Counted from the first letter of the stretch, positions 1 through 8,975 are shown. The stretch: DNA of 64,000 nt from DTDX01 sp964608455 (GCA_964608455.1 CAZSNM010000002.1:28484-92483); one strand, 5' to 3'. Translations and numbers: made by a program. The notes: a model not told the origin generated them from the letters alone.

Positions 1-1
1 A

Positions 2-145
2 ATTAAAAGAATAGCAAGAGGCTCCGGAAGAACCGAAAAAGAAGTGAAAGAACTTATAAACCAATATTTTAATATGAAGCGAATGATTAAAACTTTAAAG
101 AGAAGAAAAGCGCTTTTAATGAAGAAGCTTCCATTCCCATCCTAA
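2..145 (+). CDS. srp54: Signal recognition particle protein SRP54, C-terminal end (partial)
   Basis: The window opens inside a gene; 47 codons remain before TAA at 143-145. The peptide has the RIARGSGRTEKEV...YFNMKRMIK pattern of the M domain of SRP54/Ffh, the part that binds SRP RNA and signal sequences of nascent secretory proteins. The basic, Met-rich tail fits this. The GTPase NG domain lies to the left of the window. It is followed after 32 bp by rpl21e on the same strand. The family is clear from the short motif, but the rest of the gene cannot be judged. Confidence 0.8.
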   Translation: MKRIARGSGRTEKEVKELINQYFNMKRMIKTLKRRKALLMKKLPFPS

Positions 146-177
146 ATAAAAAAATTATAGTAAAGGAGGGTTAAATT

Positions 178-471
178 ATGGGTAAACGCTCCAAAGGTTA
201 CCGTTCAAGAACACGTTATTTATTAAGGAAAAAACCTAGAGAAAAAGGAAAAATAGGGTTAAGCAGAATTCTTCAAGAATATAAAATTAATGATAAAGTG
301 CTTATTGATATAAACCCTAGTGTTCATAAAGGAATGCCTCATAGAAGATTTCATGGAAAAATAGGGATTGTAAAGGGGCAAAGAGGAAAAAGCTATATAA
401 TTGAAGTTAGATTTGGAGATAAAGTGAAGGAAACTATTGTTAGACCTGAGCATTTAAAGCCTATTCAATAA
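178..471 (+). CDS. rpl21e: Large ribosomal subunit protein L21e
   Basis: This 97-residue protein has the usual length and sequence of archaeal/eukaryotic eL21: a basic N-terminus (GKRSKGYRSRTRYLLRK), a central INPSVHKGMPHRRFHGK motif and an SH3-like barrel ending in IVRPEHLKP. It is a structural protein of the 50S subunit. A strong Shine-Dalgarno (GGAGG, about 166-170) precedes the ATG. rpoF follows after 19 bp, so the two are probably co-transcribed. The order L21e-RpoF-DUF655-KsgA is a recurrent archaeal arrangement (family knowledge). Confidence 0.97.
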   Translation: MGKRSKGYRSRTRYLLRKKPREKGKIGLSRILQEYKINDKVLIDINPSVHKGMPHRRFHGKIGIVKGQRGKSYIIEVRFGDKVKETIVRPEHLKPIQ

Positions 472-490
472 GGCTAAAAAGGGATTTTAA

Positions 491-829
491 ATGCCTCGAA
501 AAATAATTAATGAAGAAAACATTACCATTGCTGAAGCCAAGCATATTCTTGAAAAAGCTATAAAAAATAAAGAGGAGATGGGGGAATTTCAAAAAAGAGC
601 AGCAGATTACTTAATGAAGTTTGCTAAACTGGAGACTCAACAAGCTAAAAAACTTGTAAAAGAATTAATTAAACAATTTAAAATTGAAGATGTTGAAGCA
701 ATTCAAATTGTAAATTGTATGCCTGAAAGTATAGAGGAAATTAGAACGATACTGGCCGGTAAAGGAAAAATTATTGAAAGCGAAAAGCTTAAAGGAATCT
801 TAGATGTTTTAAATAATTATCGCAAATAA
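491..829 (+). CDS. rpoF: DNA-directed RNA polymerase subunit F (Rpo4/Rpb4-like)
   Basis: This 112-residue, highly charged helical protein matches archaeal Rpo4, which pairs with Rpo7 to form the polymerase stalk. The C-terminal HRDC-like part carries the typical run around AIQIVNCMPESIEEIRTILA. Length and position, directly after rpl21e and before DUF655, both fit. Rpo7 is not in this window. No anomalies are seen; the 98-bp gap to the next gene may hold a promoter. Confidence 0.93.
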   Translation: MPRKIINEENITIAEAKHILEKAIKNKEEMGEFQKRAADYLMKFAKLETQQAKKLVKELIKQFKIEDVEAIQIVNCMPESIEEIRTILAGKGKIIESEKLKGILDVLNNYRK

Positions 830-927
830 TAGTGTTTAAATAAAATAGTTTTTCTAAAAACTTTATTTTGGTTTAGTTGGGACAGCCTCAAATATTTAAT
901 AAAATTTCCTAATTGAGTTGAAAAGTT

Positions 928-1542
928 TTGATTAAAAGTAAAGATAATAAAGAATTAAAGATTTCTCATTCATTCAAGCCTTCTCAAAAAATTTATGAAG
1001 AGTATGGTTATGTTTTAGATTTTTTACCTTACGGTAGACAATATAAAGAAAAATTTAAACCTATTGTTTTTCCTATAGCTCAGGTTATAGGAGAAAAATA
1101 CTTTACTTTACTGGAGGTAAAATTAAAACCTAACGTTGAAGTTAAAATTAGAGATAGGCTATATATTGGTAAAGAAAAGGAAAGAGATAAAGTCGATAGG
1201 GTTATAGGACGAATAGGTTATGATGAATTAACAGCTACAGCCAAATCAGAGTTGTTGACTACACTTGAGGAGCTTGTGAAAAATCAAGAGCAAAGATTTG
1301 TCGCTTTCTTCAATAAAGCCCAAGCAATAACTCCAAAAATGCATTCGTTAGAGCTTTTACCATCAATTGGAAAGAAATCTATGTGGCAAATAATAAATGA
1401 ACGAGAAAAAAAACCTTTTGAAAGCTTTAAAGATATTCAAGAAAGAATTGGAATTTCAAATTTAGCAAAAATAATAGCAAAGAGAATTTTAGAGGAATTA
1501 AGTGGAGAATCAAAATATATATTGTTTATGAGGCCTTCTTAA
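928..1542 (+). CDS. DUF655 family nucleic-acid-binding protein
   Basis: This 204-residue protein starts at TTG. It belongs to the archaeal DUF655 family (COG1491): an N-terminal OB-like part with YVLDFLPYGR, and a C-terminal helix-hairpin-helix with LLPSIGKKSMWQIINER followed by FKDIQERIG. The HhH region implies nucleic-acid binding. Its constant neighbours rpoF and ksgA suggest a role in RNA or ribosome biology, but the function is not established. It ends 2 bp before ksgA, so translation may be coupled. No ATG suits the family start better. Confidence 0.88.
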   Translation: MIKSKDNKELKISHSFKPSQKIYEEYGYVLDFLPYGRQYKEKFKPIVFPIAQVIGEKYFTLLEVKLKPNVEVKIRDRLYIGKEKERDKVDRVIGRIGYDELTATAKSELLTTLEELVKNQEQRFVAFFNKAQAITPKMHSLELLPSIGKKSMWQIINEREKKPFESFKDIQERIGISNLAKIIAKRILEELSGESKYILFMRPS

Positions 1543-1544
1543 GA

Positions 1545-2357
1545 ATGAAAAGTTTTTATGGATTGAAACTTAAAAAAAAGCTTGGTCAACATTTTATTTT
1601 AAGCAAAGAAATACTTTCAAAACTTGTTGAATATGCTGAGATTAACTCTAAAGATATAGTTTTAGAGGTGGGCGCGGGCCTAGGTAATTTAACTGCCTTA
1701 ATAGCTGAAAAAGCTGGAAAAGTCATAGCTGTTGAAAAAGATTTGCGTTTCACTAAAGTTTTAAAAGAAAGATTTAAAAAAAATAGCAATGTTGAAATTG
1801 TTGAAGGGGATATTTTAAAAATCGGTTTAAACCTTCCATATTTTAATAAAATTATAGGAAATATCCCATATTATATATCTTCAAAATTTATTTTATTAAT
1901 GTCAAAGCTAAAATTTAATTTAGCGGTTTTAACTTTACAAAAGGAGTTTGCTGAAAGATTAACTGCTCAACCTGGAACAAAAGAATATGGAAGAATTACA
2001 ATAGCAGTAAATCGAAAAATGCATATAGAGATTTTAGAAACACTACCTAAAACCATGTTTATTCCAAAACCTAAAGTTGATTCTTCAATAGTTAGATTTA
2101 AACCTAAAAATGTTAAAACTCAAGTTAATGAAGAATTTTTTGAAGAGTTTGTGAAAAATCTTTTTACTCAAAAAAGAAAAAAACTCAGTAAAGTTTTATT
2201 AAAGTTTTTAACAAATTATGATGAGGAAGGAAAAAAGATATTTTATGCATTGCATATTCCTGAAAAAAGAGTTTATGAACTTTCAATAGAGGAATTAGAA
2301 GCTTTATCAAATCAAATAACTTCTAAACTTAATATAACTGTTTTGAAACGGGTTTAA
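1545..2357 (+). CDS. ksgA: 16S rRNA dimethyladenosine transferase (KsgA/Dim1)
   Basis: This enzyme dimethylates two adjacent adenosines in the 3' hairpin of 16S rRNA, using S-adenosylmethionine. Seen in the 270 residues: the N-terminal KKLGQHFILSKEI motif, the SAM loop EVGAGLGNLT, acidic residue in AVEKD, and the catalytic NIPYYISS motif. The C-terminal helical domain KLSKVLLKF is present. Length is normal for archaea. The gene lies 2 bp after DUF655 and 2 bp before the SPOUT methyltransferase, in a tight RNA-modification operon. Confidence 0.95.
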   Translation: MKSFYGLKLKKKLGQHFILSKEILSKLVEYAEINSKDIVLEVGAGLGNLTALIAEKAGKVIAVEKDLRFTKVLKERFKKNSNVEIVEGDILKIGLNLPYFNKIIGNIPYYISSKFILLMSKLKFNLAVLTLQKEFAERLTAQPGTKEYGRITIAVNRKMHIEILETLPKTMFIPKPKVDSSIVRFKPKNVKTQVNEEFFEEFVKNLFTQKRKKLSKVLLKFLTNYDEEGKKIFYALHIPEKRVYELSIEELEALSNQITSKLNITVLKRV

Positions 2358-2359
2358 AA

Positions 2360-3073
2360 ATGGTTGAAATTAGAGTTGTTTTAGTTGAACCAGAATATGA
2401 AGCTAATATTGGTTATATAGCTAGAGCAATGAAAAATTTTGGTTTAAATGAATTATATTTAGTTAAACCTAAAGTAAAGTTAACTAATGAAGCTTTAATT
2501 TTTTCTGTTCATGCCAAAGATATATTAAAGAAGGCAAAAATTGTAAATTCTATTCAAGAAGCTATTGAAAAAGTTGATGTGGTTATAGGCACAACTGCTA
2601 AACCAGCTAAATCTAAAAAAAACATTTTAAGAGAAACTGTTAAACCTGAAGAAGCAGCTATAAAAATTGCAGGTTTAAATGTTAAAGCAGCTTTATTGTT
2701 TGGTAGAGAAAGCAGCGGGTTATCTAATGAAGAATTAAGTTTATGCGATTTAATTTTAACTATACCAGCTAGCGATGAATATCCTACATTAAATGTTTCT
2801 CATGCAGCAGCAATAATTTTTTATGAATTTTATAAAGCTACCAGATTTAGATTTATGGAAAAACCTAAGGAAAAAATTGAGGGACATCATTTAGCAAGGC
2901 TTATAAACCTTTTTAATGAAGTAACCTTAAAGTTAAATATGCCTAACCATAAATTAAAACTTGCTCAAACAGCTTTTCATAAAATGCTTTTGAAAGGCAT
3001 TACAACTTCAAGAGAAGCTACTTTAATGCTTGGAGTTTTTAGAAAAATCCGAAGTAAATTGATATCCTTATAA
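2360..3073 (+). CDS. TrmJ-like SPOUT RNA 2'-O-methyltransferase
   Basis: This 237-residue protein matches COG0565 (TrmJ/LasT family). It begins with VVLVEPEYEANIGYIARAM, the substrate and SAM-knot strand, and carries ALLFGRESSGLSNEE and ILTIPASDEYPTLNVSHAAA, the trefoil-knot motifs that bind SAM. Characterised members methylate ribose 2'-OH in the tRNA anticodon loop (position 32); that target is inference here. A C-terminal helical extension of about 80 residues is usual. ATG lies 2 bp after the ksgA stop. Confidence 0.9.
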   Translation: MVEIRVVLVEPEYEANIGYIARAMKNFGLNELYLVKPKVKLTNEALIFSVHAKDILKKAKIVNSIQEAIEKVDVVIGTTAKPAKSKKNILRETVKPEEAAIKIAGLNVKAALLFGRESSGLSNEELSLCDLILTIPASDEYPTLNVSHAAAIIFYEFYKATRFRFMEKPKEKIEGHHLARLINLFNEVTLKLNMPNHKLKLAQTAFHKMLLKGITTSREATLMLGVFRKIRSKLISL

Positions 3074-3111
3074 AAAAAATCAGTTTTTCTTTTTAAACTT
3101 AAAAAGAAAAC

Positions 3112-3119
3112 TTTATAAT
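3112..3119 (+). promoter_or_regulatory. Putative TATA box for rpl10e
   Basis: TTTATAAT lies about 50 bp upstream of the rpl10e ATG in a purine-rich context. It is the archaeal TATA consensus at a distance that allows a short leader carrying the AGGAG at about 3147-3151. Seen by eye only. Confidence 0.45.
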
Positions 3120-3167
3120 TTAAGATTATTTATCTCGAATTAAACAAGGAGAAAAGGGGAAAATTTA

Positions 3168-3677
3168 ATGAGAGGAAAAAATTATAGGCAACCTAAAGGT
3201 CAACCCTATGCTAGAATAGAATATATTCATGGAGCCCCTCCACCTAAAATATCTAAATTTATTATGGGAGATACTAAAGGAGATTTTGAATATTGTGTAT
3301 CTTTAAAAGTTAAGAATGATGTTCAAATTCGTCATAATGCCTTAGAAGCCGCTAGAGTAGCAGCAAATAAATCTTTAATTAATGATCTTGGAGACTCTGG
3401 ATATATGATTAAAGTTAGGGTTTACCCTCATATTGTTTTAAGAGAAAATAAAATGATTGCTACTGCTGGTGCAGATAGGCTTCAAGAAGGAATGAGAAGA
3501 GCATTCGGTAAACCTATTGGAAGAGCCGCTAGAGTGAAGGCGGGAGAACCCATAATAGAAGTTTATGTTAATGAATCAGCAATTCAATATGCTAAAAAAG
3601 CTTTGAAAGCAGCCTCTTCAAAAATTCCTACACCCTGCAAAATAGAAGTTGAAAAAATTGAAGAAGCTAAAATTTAA
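3168..3677 (+). CDS. rpl10e: Large ribosomal subunit protein L10e (uL16)
   Basis: This 169-residue protein is the archaeal L10e/uL16, which sits near the peptidyl-transferase centre and A-site tRNA. Diagnostic runs are MRGKNYRQPKGQPYARIEYI, VRVYPHIVLRENKM and AGADRLQEGMRRAFGKPIG. Length is typical. A ribosome-binding purine stretch precedes ATG. The gene seems to be a single transcription unit or the head of one with ppsA, 33 bp downstream. Confidence 0.96.
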   Translation: MRGKNYRQPKGQPYARIEYIHGAPPPKISKFIMGDTKGDFEYCVSLKVKNDVQIRHNALEAARVAANKSLINDLGDSGYMIKVRVYPHIVLRENKMIATAGADRLQEGMRRAFGKPIGRAARVKAGEPIIEVYVNESAIQYAKKALKAASSKIPTPCKIEVEKIEEAKI

Positions 3678-3710
3678 ATATTTAAAGCAAATTGGAGGTG
3701 TAAATTAATT

Positions 3711-6113
3711 ATGAAGGCTAAGAATGAAGTATTTATTTTATGGTTTGATGAAATAACTAAAGAGGATACCCCAATAGTTGGAGGCAAATCTTCAAGTTTA
3801 GGAGAAATGATTCAAAAAACAGGTGTTCCAGTACCTTATGGTTTTGCTACAACAGCTTACGCATATAGATATTTCTTAAAGAAGGCGGGGTTAGAAGAAA
3901 AAATTAAGGAAATTTTGATGGAGCTTAAAGATCCAAATGATACTAAAACATTGCAGAAAGTTGGAAAAAAAATTAGGGAATTAATTATTAAAGCTGAAAT
4001 GCCTAAAGAACTTGCTGAAGAAATTAAAAATGCTTATATGGAGTTAAGTAAAAAAGTTGGTGAAGAAAATCCATTTGTAGCTATTAGATCTTCAGCTACA
4101 GCTGAGGATCTTCCTGATGCAAGCTTCGCTGGTCAACAAGAAACCTTTTTAAACGTTTCTACAGCAGAAGAAGTTGTGGAAAAAGTTAAAGAATGCTATG
4201 CTAGTCTATTTACAGATAGAGCCATATTTTATAGAATCCAAAAAGGTTTTAATCATATGGCTGTTGCTCTTTCAACAGCTGTTCAATTAATGGTTTATTC
4301 TAAAGCTGCTGGGGTAATGTTTACGCTTAATGTAGCTAATGGTGATGAAAGCCAAATTTTAATTGAAGCAAGTTATGGTTTAGGTGAATATGTAGTTCAA
4401 GGAAAAGTAACTCCAGATGAATACTATGTTAGAAAAAGCGATCTTAAAATAGTTCAAAAGGTAATTCCAAAGAAAACCATTCAATTAATTAGGAAGCCTA
4501 ATGGTGGAACAGAAGAAGCCCCCGTTCCCAAAGAATTTCAAGATAAGCAAGTTTTAACAGATGAACAAATCATTGAATTAGCTAAATACGCTTTAGCTAT
4601 AGAAAAACATTATAACCGTCATATGGATATTGAATGGGGTTTGGATGAAAGAAACAATAAACTTTGGATTCTTCAAGCTAGACCAGAAACTGTTTGGAGT
4701 TTGAAGAAACCTGCTGCAGAAACCAAATTAACAACAGTTGTTGAAAGAAAAGTTATAGCTAAAGGGTTACCCGCTTCACCTGGTGTTGTATTTGGAAAAG
4801 CTCATATTGTAATGAATGTTGATGAACTAAAAGATTTTAAGGAAGGAGAAATCTTAGTTACTGAAATGACAGCTCCAGATTGGGTTCCAGCCATGAGAAA
4901 AGCTAAAGCCATAGTTACTAACAGCGGAGGCATGACTTGTCATGCAGCTATAGTCAGTAGAGAGCTTGGAATTCCATGCATTGTTGGAACAGCAAGCAAA
5001 GGTGCTCCTGCTACAGAAGCTATAAAAAATGGTTCAGAAATAACTGTTGATGCTACAAATGGTGTAATATATGAGGGAGTAGTTGAAGATTTAATCAAAA
5101 AGGAAGTCCCACAATTGATGGAGGCTGGAGCTGCTGCACCTCAAGCAGTTCAAGAAGTTTATCCCGTTACTGGAACAAAAGTTTTAGTAAATTTAGGAGA
5201 ACCAGAAATAGCTGAAAAAGTAGCTAAGCTTCCATGCGATGGAGTAGGGTTAATGCGAGAAGAATTCATATGGGCTTCTGAAATAGGAGAACATCCACTT
5301 TACTTAATTAAAATAGGAAAACCTGAAAAAGTTATTGATAAGCTTGCTGAAGGAATCAGAAAGGTTTGTCAAGCAATGTATCCTAGACCAGTAGTTTTAA
5401 GATTTAGCGATTTTAAAACAAGCGAATATAGAAACTTAAAGGGAGGAGAAGAATTTGAACCTGAAGAACCTTCAGCTCTTCTTGGTTGGAGAGGCGCTTC
5501 AAGATATTATGATCCAAAATATAAAGAGGCTTTCAAACTTGAAGTGAAAGCTGTAAAAAAAGTTAGAGAAGAATATGGCCTTAAAAACTTATGGGTAATG
5601 CTTCCATTTGTAAGAACCGTTGAAGAAGCTGAAAAATGCATTAAAATTCTTGAGGAGGAGGGATTAAAAAGAGGACCAGACTTTAAGGTTTGGTTAATGG
5701 CTGAAATACCAAGCAACATTATCTTAGCTGATCAGTTCAACAAGTTTGTTGATGGATACAGCATAGGATCAAATGATTTAACAATGTTGATTTTAGGTTG
5801 CGATAGAGATAACCCAACTGTAAGCAAAATTTTTGATGAAAGAGATTTAGCTGTTAAAAGAGCTATAAAACACTTAATTGATGTGGCCCATAAAGATGGA
5901 AAAACAGTTTCTATTTGCGGGCAAGCTCCAAGTGTGCATGGACCAGACTTTATAAGATTTTTAATTGAAGCTGGAATAGATTCTATTTCAGTTAATCCTG
6001 ATGCAGTTATTCAAGTTAAAAAATGGGTAGCAAGCATTGAACAAAGAATAATTTTAGAAAAGGCTTTAGGAAAAGGTTTAGCTGAAGATCCATTGCTAAA
6101 ATGGGATCCATAA
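3711..6113 (+). CDS. ppsA: Phosphoenolpyruvate synthase (pyruvate, water dikinase)
   Basis: This 800-residue enzyme converts pyruvate, ATP and water to PEP, AMP and phosphate, the entry to gluconeogenesis in archaea. Seen in order: N-terminal ATP-grasp domain (VGGKSSSLGEM; AIRSSATAEDLPDASFAGQQ), a central swivelling domain with the phospho-His in GGMTCHAAIVSRE (His near residue 410), and a C-terminal TIM-barrel PEP/pyruvate domain with the catalytic Cys in VSICGQAPS. All key residues are present and length is normal. An SD GGAGG precedes the start. A T-rich stretch at 6118-6132 may terminate it. Confidence 0.96.
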   Translation: MKAKNEVFILWFDEITKEDTPIVGGKSSSLGEMIQKTGVPVPYGFATTAYAYRYFLKKAGLEEKIKEILMELKDPNDTKTLQKVGKKIRELIIKAEMPKELAEEIKNAYMELSKKVGEENPFVAIRSSATAEDLPDASFAGQQETFLNVSTAEEVVEKVKECYASLFTDRAIFYRIQKGFNHMAVALSTAVQLMVYSKAAGVMFTLNVANGDESQILIEASYGLGEYVVQGKVTPDEYYVRKSDLKIVQKVIPKKTIQLIRKPNGGTEEAPVPKEFQDKQVLTDEQIIELAKYALAIEKHYNRHMDIEWGLDERNNKLWILQARPETVWSLKKPAAETKLTTVVERKVIAKGLPASPGVVFGKAHIVMNVDELKDFKEGEILVTEMTAPDWVPAMRKAKAIVTNSGGMTCHAAIVSRELGIPCIVGTASKGAPATEAIKNGSEITVDATNGVIYEGVVEDLIKKEVPQLMEAGAAAPQAVQEVYPVTGTKVLVNLGEPEIAEKVAKLPCDGVGLMREEFIWASEIGEHPLYLIKIGKPEKVIDKLAEGIRKVCQAMYPRPVVLRFSDFKTSEYRNLKGGEEFEPEEPSALLGWRGASRYYDPKYKEAFKLEVKAVKKVREEYGLKNLWVMLPFVRTVEEAEKCIKILEEEGLKRGPDFKVWLMAEIPSNIILADQFNKFVDGYSIGSNDLTMLILGCDRDNPTVSKIFDERDLAVKRAIKHLIDVAHKDGKTVSICGQAPSVHGPDFIRFLIEAGIDSISVNPDAVIQVKKWVASIEQRIILEKALGKGLAEDPLLKWDP

Positions 6114-6154
6114 AACCTTTTCATTTTTCTTTAACTATATACTAATTTTAAAAA

Positions 6155-7168
6155 ATGTATAATTTAGAAGAAGAATTAATAAACGCGATAAAAAAGAGGG
6201 CTGTAAAAAGAGTTCTTCTTCAATTTCCAAATGGATTAAGAAAATATGCCTTTAAATTAGCTAAAAAAATCGAGGAGGAAGCTAATGTTGAAGCGATTAT
6301 TTCAGCTGATCCATGTTATGGTGCTTGCGATTTAGCAATTGAAGAGTTAAAACATGTTAATGCTGATTTACTAATTCATTATGGTCATGCAAAAATTCCA
6401 AATTTAAAATTTGAAAATATAATATTTATTGAAGCCCGTTCCAAAATAAATGTTGAACAAGCAGTTTTAAAAGCTGCAGAAATTTTTAAAAATGAAGAAA
6501 AAATAGGTTTATTAACTACAATTCAACATATAGATTTTTTAACTAAAGCAAAAACCATTTTAGAAAATATTGGAAAAAAAGTTTATATTGGGAATCCTGG
6601 CGAAAAAACGATTTATAAAGGACAAATTTTAGGCTGTGATTTAACAGCTGCTAAAGATATAGCTGATAAAGTTGAAGGTTTTATTGTTATTTCAGGTGGA
6701 AATTTTCATGGACTAGGTGTTCAATTAACAACCGGAAAAAAAACTGTTGTAGCAGATCCTTTTCTTAATGAAGCTAGAGTTTTAGACGAATTAGTGAAGG
6801 CAACAATTAGAAAAAGATGGATTCAAATATCAAGATTTTCCGAGTGCAAAAATATTGGGGTTTTATTAATTTTAAAAAGTGGACAATTAAATTTAAAATT
6901 AGCTGAAAAAATGAAGAATGAACTTGAGAAAAAAAAGAGGAAAAGCATTTTAATTTGCGTTAGAGAGGTAACCCCTGAAAATTTAAATTCATTTATAGAT
7001 GTGGAAGCTTTTGTTAATACAGGTTGCCCAAGAATCCCTATTGAAGACCAATTAAAATTTGAAAAACCAATTTTAAATCCTGAAGAGGCTTTAATAGGTT
7101 TGGGGGTTATTCCCTGGGAAAACTATGGGAAAACTCTATTAGAAAAAAACATTTGGAAATTATTTTAA
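6155..7168 (+). CDS. dph2: Diphthamide synthesis protein Dph2 (2-(3-amino-3-carboxypropyl)histidine synthase)
   Basis: Dph2 makes the first step of diphthamide on elongation factor 2, transferring the 3-amino-3-carboxypropyl group of SAM to a histidine by radical chemistry with an unusual 4Fe-4S cluster. The 337 residues contain the three cluster cysteines in separated domains: DPCYGACDLA near residue 53, GCDLTAAKDIA near 160 and NTGCPRIPIEDQ near 289. Archaea use one homodimeric Dph2, consistent with the single copy here. Its 3' end overlaps the next gene by 16 bp. Confidence 0.95.
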   Translation: MYNLEEELINAIKKRAVKRVLLQFPNGLRKYAFKLAKKIEEEANVEAIISADPCYGACDLAIEELKHVNADLLIHYGHAKIPNLKFENIIFIEARSKINVEQAVLKAAEIFKNEEKIGLLTTIQHIDFLTKAKTILENIGKKVYIGNPGEKTIYKGQILGCDLTAAKDIADKVEGFIVISGGNFHGLGVQLTTGKKTVVADPFLNEARVLDELVKATIRKRWIQISRFSECKNIGVLLILKSGQLNLKLAEKMKNELEKKKRKSILICVREVTPENLNSFIDVEAFVNTGCPRIPIEDQLKFEKPILNPEEALIGLGVIPWENYGKTLLEKNIWKLF

Positions 7169-7761
7169 GCAAGCTTAAAGTTAGTTCAAACCTTAAATGT
7201 GAATTAGAGCAATATCCTATTCCTTCAGATGTTGCTGCAGAAATTTTGTTTATAGCTTCTCAAATTTACAATGATATAAAAAATCGAAGAGTTATAGATT
7301 TAGGTTGTGGCTCAGGTTTTTTAGCTATTGGAGCAGCAATTTTAGGTGCTAAAGAAGTTGTAGGAGTTGATTTAGATTTAAACGCTATTAAAATAGCTAA
7401 AATAAATGCTAAAACAGCTAGAGTAGAGGACAAAATTCAATGGATTGTAAGCGATATATCCTCTATAATTGGTAAATTTGATGTTGTTCTTCAAAACCCT
7501 CCTTTTGGAGTGAAAAAAAGAGGTGCTGATATTTTATTTTTAAAGAAAGCTCTTGAAATAGGTAAAGTAATTTATACGCTTCATAAATCAAGCGAAGAAA
7601 ACAGAAAGTTTATAAAAAATAAAGTACTAAGTGAAAAGGGAGTAATTTCAGCTATTTTCCAAATGAATTTAACTATTCCAAGACTTTTCAATTTTCATCA
7701 TAAAAGAAAACATATTATAAAAGTTGATTTATATAGGGTAGTTAAAAATGATGATAAATAA
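7153..7761 (+). CDS. METTL5-like RNA N6-adenine methyltransferase
   Basis: This 202-residue Rossmann methyltransferase (COG2263) has the LEQYPIPSDVAAEILF substrate strand, the SAM loop DLGCGSGFLAIGA, acidic VGVDLD, and the catalytic tetrapeptide NPPF in QNPPFGVKKRGAD, which is typical of adenine-N6 methyltransferases. Human METTL5 modifies 18S rRNA A1832; an rRNA target in archaea is inferred. The start is TTG inside dph2 and the stop overlaps csl4 by 14 bp, so the three are an operon. Confidence 0.88.
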   Translation: MEIILSKLKVSSNLKCELEQYPIPSDVAAEILFIASQIYNDIKNRRVIDLGCGSGFLAIGAAILGAKEVVGVDLDLNAIKIAKINAKTARVEDKIQWIVSDISSIIGKFDVVLQNPPFGVKKRGADILFLKKALEIGKVIYTLHKSSEENRKFIKNKVLSEKGVISAIFQMNLTIPRLFNFHHKRKHIIKVDLYRVVKNDDK

Positions 7762-8356
7762 AAGAAAAGTTGAGTTTGTTACTCCTGGAGACAAATTAGG
7801 AGTTGTAGAAGAGTTTTCTCCAGGTTTGGGAACCTATGAAGTTAATGGAGTAATTTATGCTAAAGTTACTGGTTTGGCTACTAAAGATTTTATAAATAAA
7901 AGAATCTATGTTAAACCATGCGTTAAACAACCTATTGTTCCAAATGAAGGAGATGAAGTTTTAGGTATAGTTACAGGAGTGCAGGATAAAGTGGCTATGA
8001 TAAGCTTATTTTCTATTAAAAATGTTTTTTTACAAAAACCATTTACAGGTTTTCTTCATATTTCAGTTTCAAGCCATAAATTTGAAAAAACAATGAGTGA
8101 TGTATGTAAACCTACCGATATAATTAAAGCTAAAGTTTTTAGTATAAATAATGGTGCTCTTCAATTAACAACAGCTGGAGAAAACTTAGGGGTTATATTA
8201 GCTTATTGCTCTCTTTGCGGAAATGAATTAAATTTAAAAAGCAGCAAAGGCGTATTAGAATGTAAAGTATGCGGTAATATTGAATATAGAAAAATAGCTA
8301 AAGATTATGGTTTCAAAAATATTGGGGGAGAAAAAATTGAATATTACAATAGTTAA
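7748..8356 (+). CDS. csl4: Exosome complex RNA-binding subunit Csl4
   Basis: Csl4 caps the archaeal RNA exosome and recruits substrates or DnaG. The 202 residues show an N-terminal domain (FVTPGDKLGVVEEFSPGLGT), a central S1 barrel (GDEVLGIVTGVQDKVAMISL), and a C-terminal zinc ribbon with two CxxC pairs (CSLCG and CKVCG). Length and domain order are standard. Rrp4/Rrp41/Rrp42 are not in the window. Overlaps with both neighbours point to translational coupling with the METTL5-like gene and rpoL. Confidence 0.94.
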   Translation: MMINKRKVEFVTPGDKLGVVEEFSPGLGTYEVNGVIYAKVTGLATKDFINKRIYVKPCVKQPIVPNEGDEVLGIVTGVQDKVAMISLFSIKNVFLQKPFTGFLHISVSSHKFEKTMSDVCKPTDIIKAKVFSINNGALQLTTAGENLGVILAYCSLCGNELNLKSSKGVLECKVCGNIEYRKIAKDYGFKNIGGEKIEYYNS

Positions 8357-8609
8357 AGAAAATGAGAAGGAAATTAAGTTGGAATTAGATGAAACCCATA
8401 CTTTTTGTAATCTTCTTCAAGCAATATTACTTGAAGATGAAGATGTTGAAATAGCAGGTTATGATGTCCCCCATCCCTTATTTAAAAAAGCAGTGTTTTA
8501 CATTAGAGTTTCAGGTAAGGAAACAGCAAGAGAAGCTTTAAAAAAAGCATTAAAAAAAATAAAATCTCAAACAGAGGAATTTATGAGGAAGTTTGAGGAA
8601 ATATCTTAA
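8337..8609 (+). CDS. rpoL: DNA-directed RNA polymerase subunit L (Rpo11)
   Basis: This 90-residue protein is the Rpb11-type dimerisation subunit that pairs with RpoD (Rpo3) during polymerase assembly. THTFCNLLQAILLED and AGYDVPHPLF are the conserved helix and strand. I chose the TTG at 8337 because GGGGGAG (8324-8330) sits at SD distance and the family starts right before this strand; an upstream in-frame start at 8307 would add ten non-conserved residues. It overlaps the csl4 end by 20 bp. Confidence 0.92.
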   Translation: MNITIVKENEKEIKLELDETHTFCNLLQAILLEDEDVEIAGYDVPHPLFKKAVFYIRVSGKETAREALKKALKKIKSQTEEFMRKFEEIS

Positions 8610-8615
8610 AGGAAA

Positions 8616-8975
8616 TTGAATAAAAAATTGCTTAAAGAAATAATGCTTGATAAAAAACTTGCAAGATTTGGAGATTCCCTTTTAAATTTTCTATATTCTT
8701 TCGCACTTACAAAAAGAAGGGGGGAGCCAATAGGAGAAAAAGTAAGCGATGAAATTCTAGCAATTGCAGCTAAAAATGTTGGAATTAAAAGTTTTTTACC
8801 ATCAAGATTAAGCAAAGGCGAAATAGCAAATTCTATTGAAGCACTGCTTGGATATGCATGGTTAAAAAATAAAGTTTCAATTGAAGAATTAATGACAATT
8901 GAAAAAGAGATTGATGAACCAGTTAAAGCAATTGAAAAGCTTGCTAAAATTCTTTTAGAAAAATTAAGCAAGTGA
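8616..8975 (+). CDS. RNase III-like family protein (catalytic domain only)
   Basis: This 119-residue protein resembles the RNase III endonuclease fold: RFGDSLLNFLYSFALT corresponds to the signature helix with the catalytic Asp, and ANSIEALLGYAWL to the second helix with the catalytic Glu. No dsRNA-binding domain follows, so it is like a mini-RNase III. TTG start, 6 bp after rpoL. Substrate unknown; the position among exosome and polymerase genes suggests RNA processing (inference). An opposite-strand ORF over the same bases is a shadow. Confidence 0.72.
   Translation: MNKKLLKEIMLDKKLARFGDSLLNFLYSFALTKRRGEPIGEKVSDEILAIAAKNVGIKSFLPSRLSKGEIANSIEALLGYAWLKNKVSIEELMTIEKEIDEPVKAIEKLAKILLEKLSK

Noticed and set aside
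8606..8971. Minus-strand ORF over the RNase III-like gene
   Set aside because: It mirrors the plus-strand gene in frame, is Ser/Leu/Phe-rich, and has no SD or family match.
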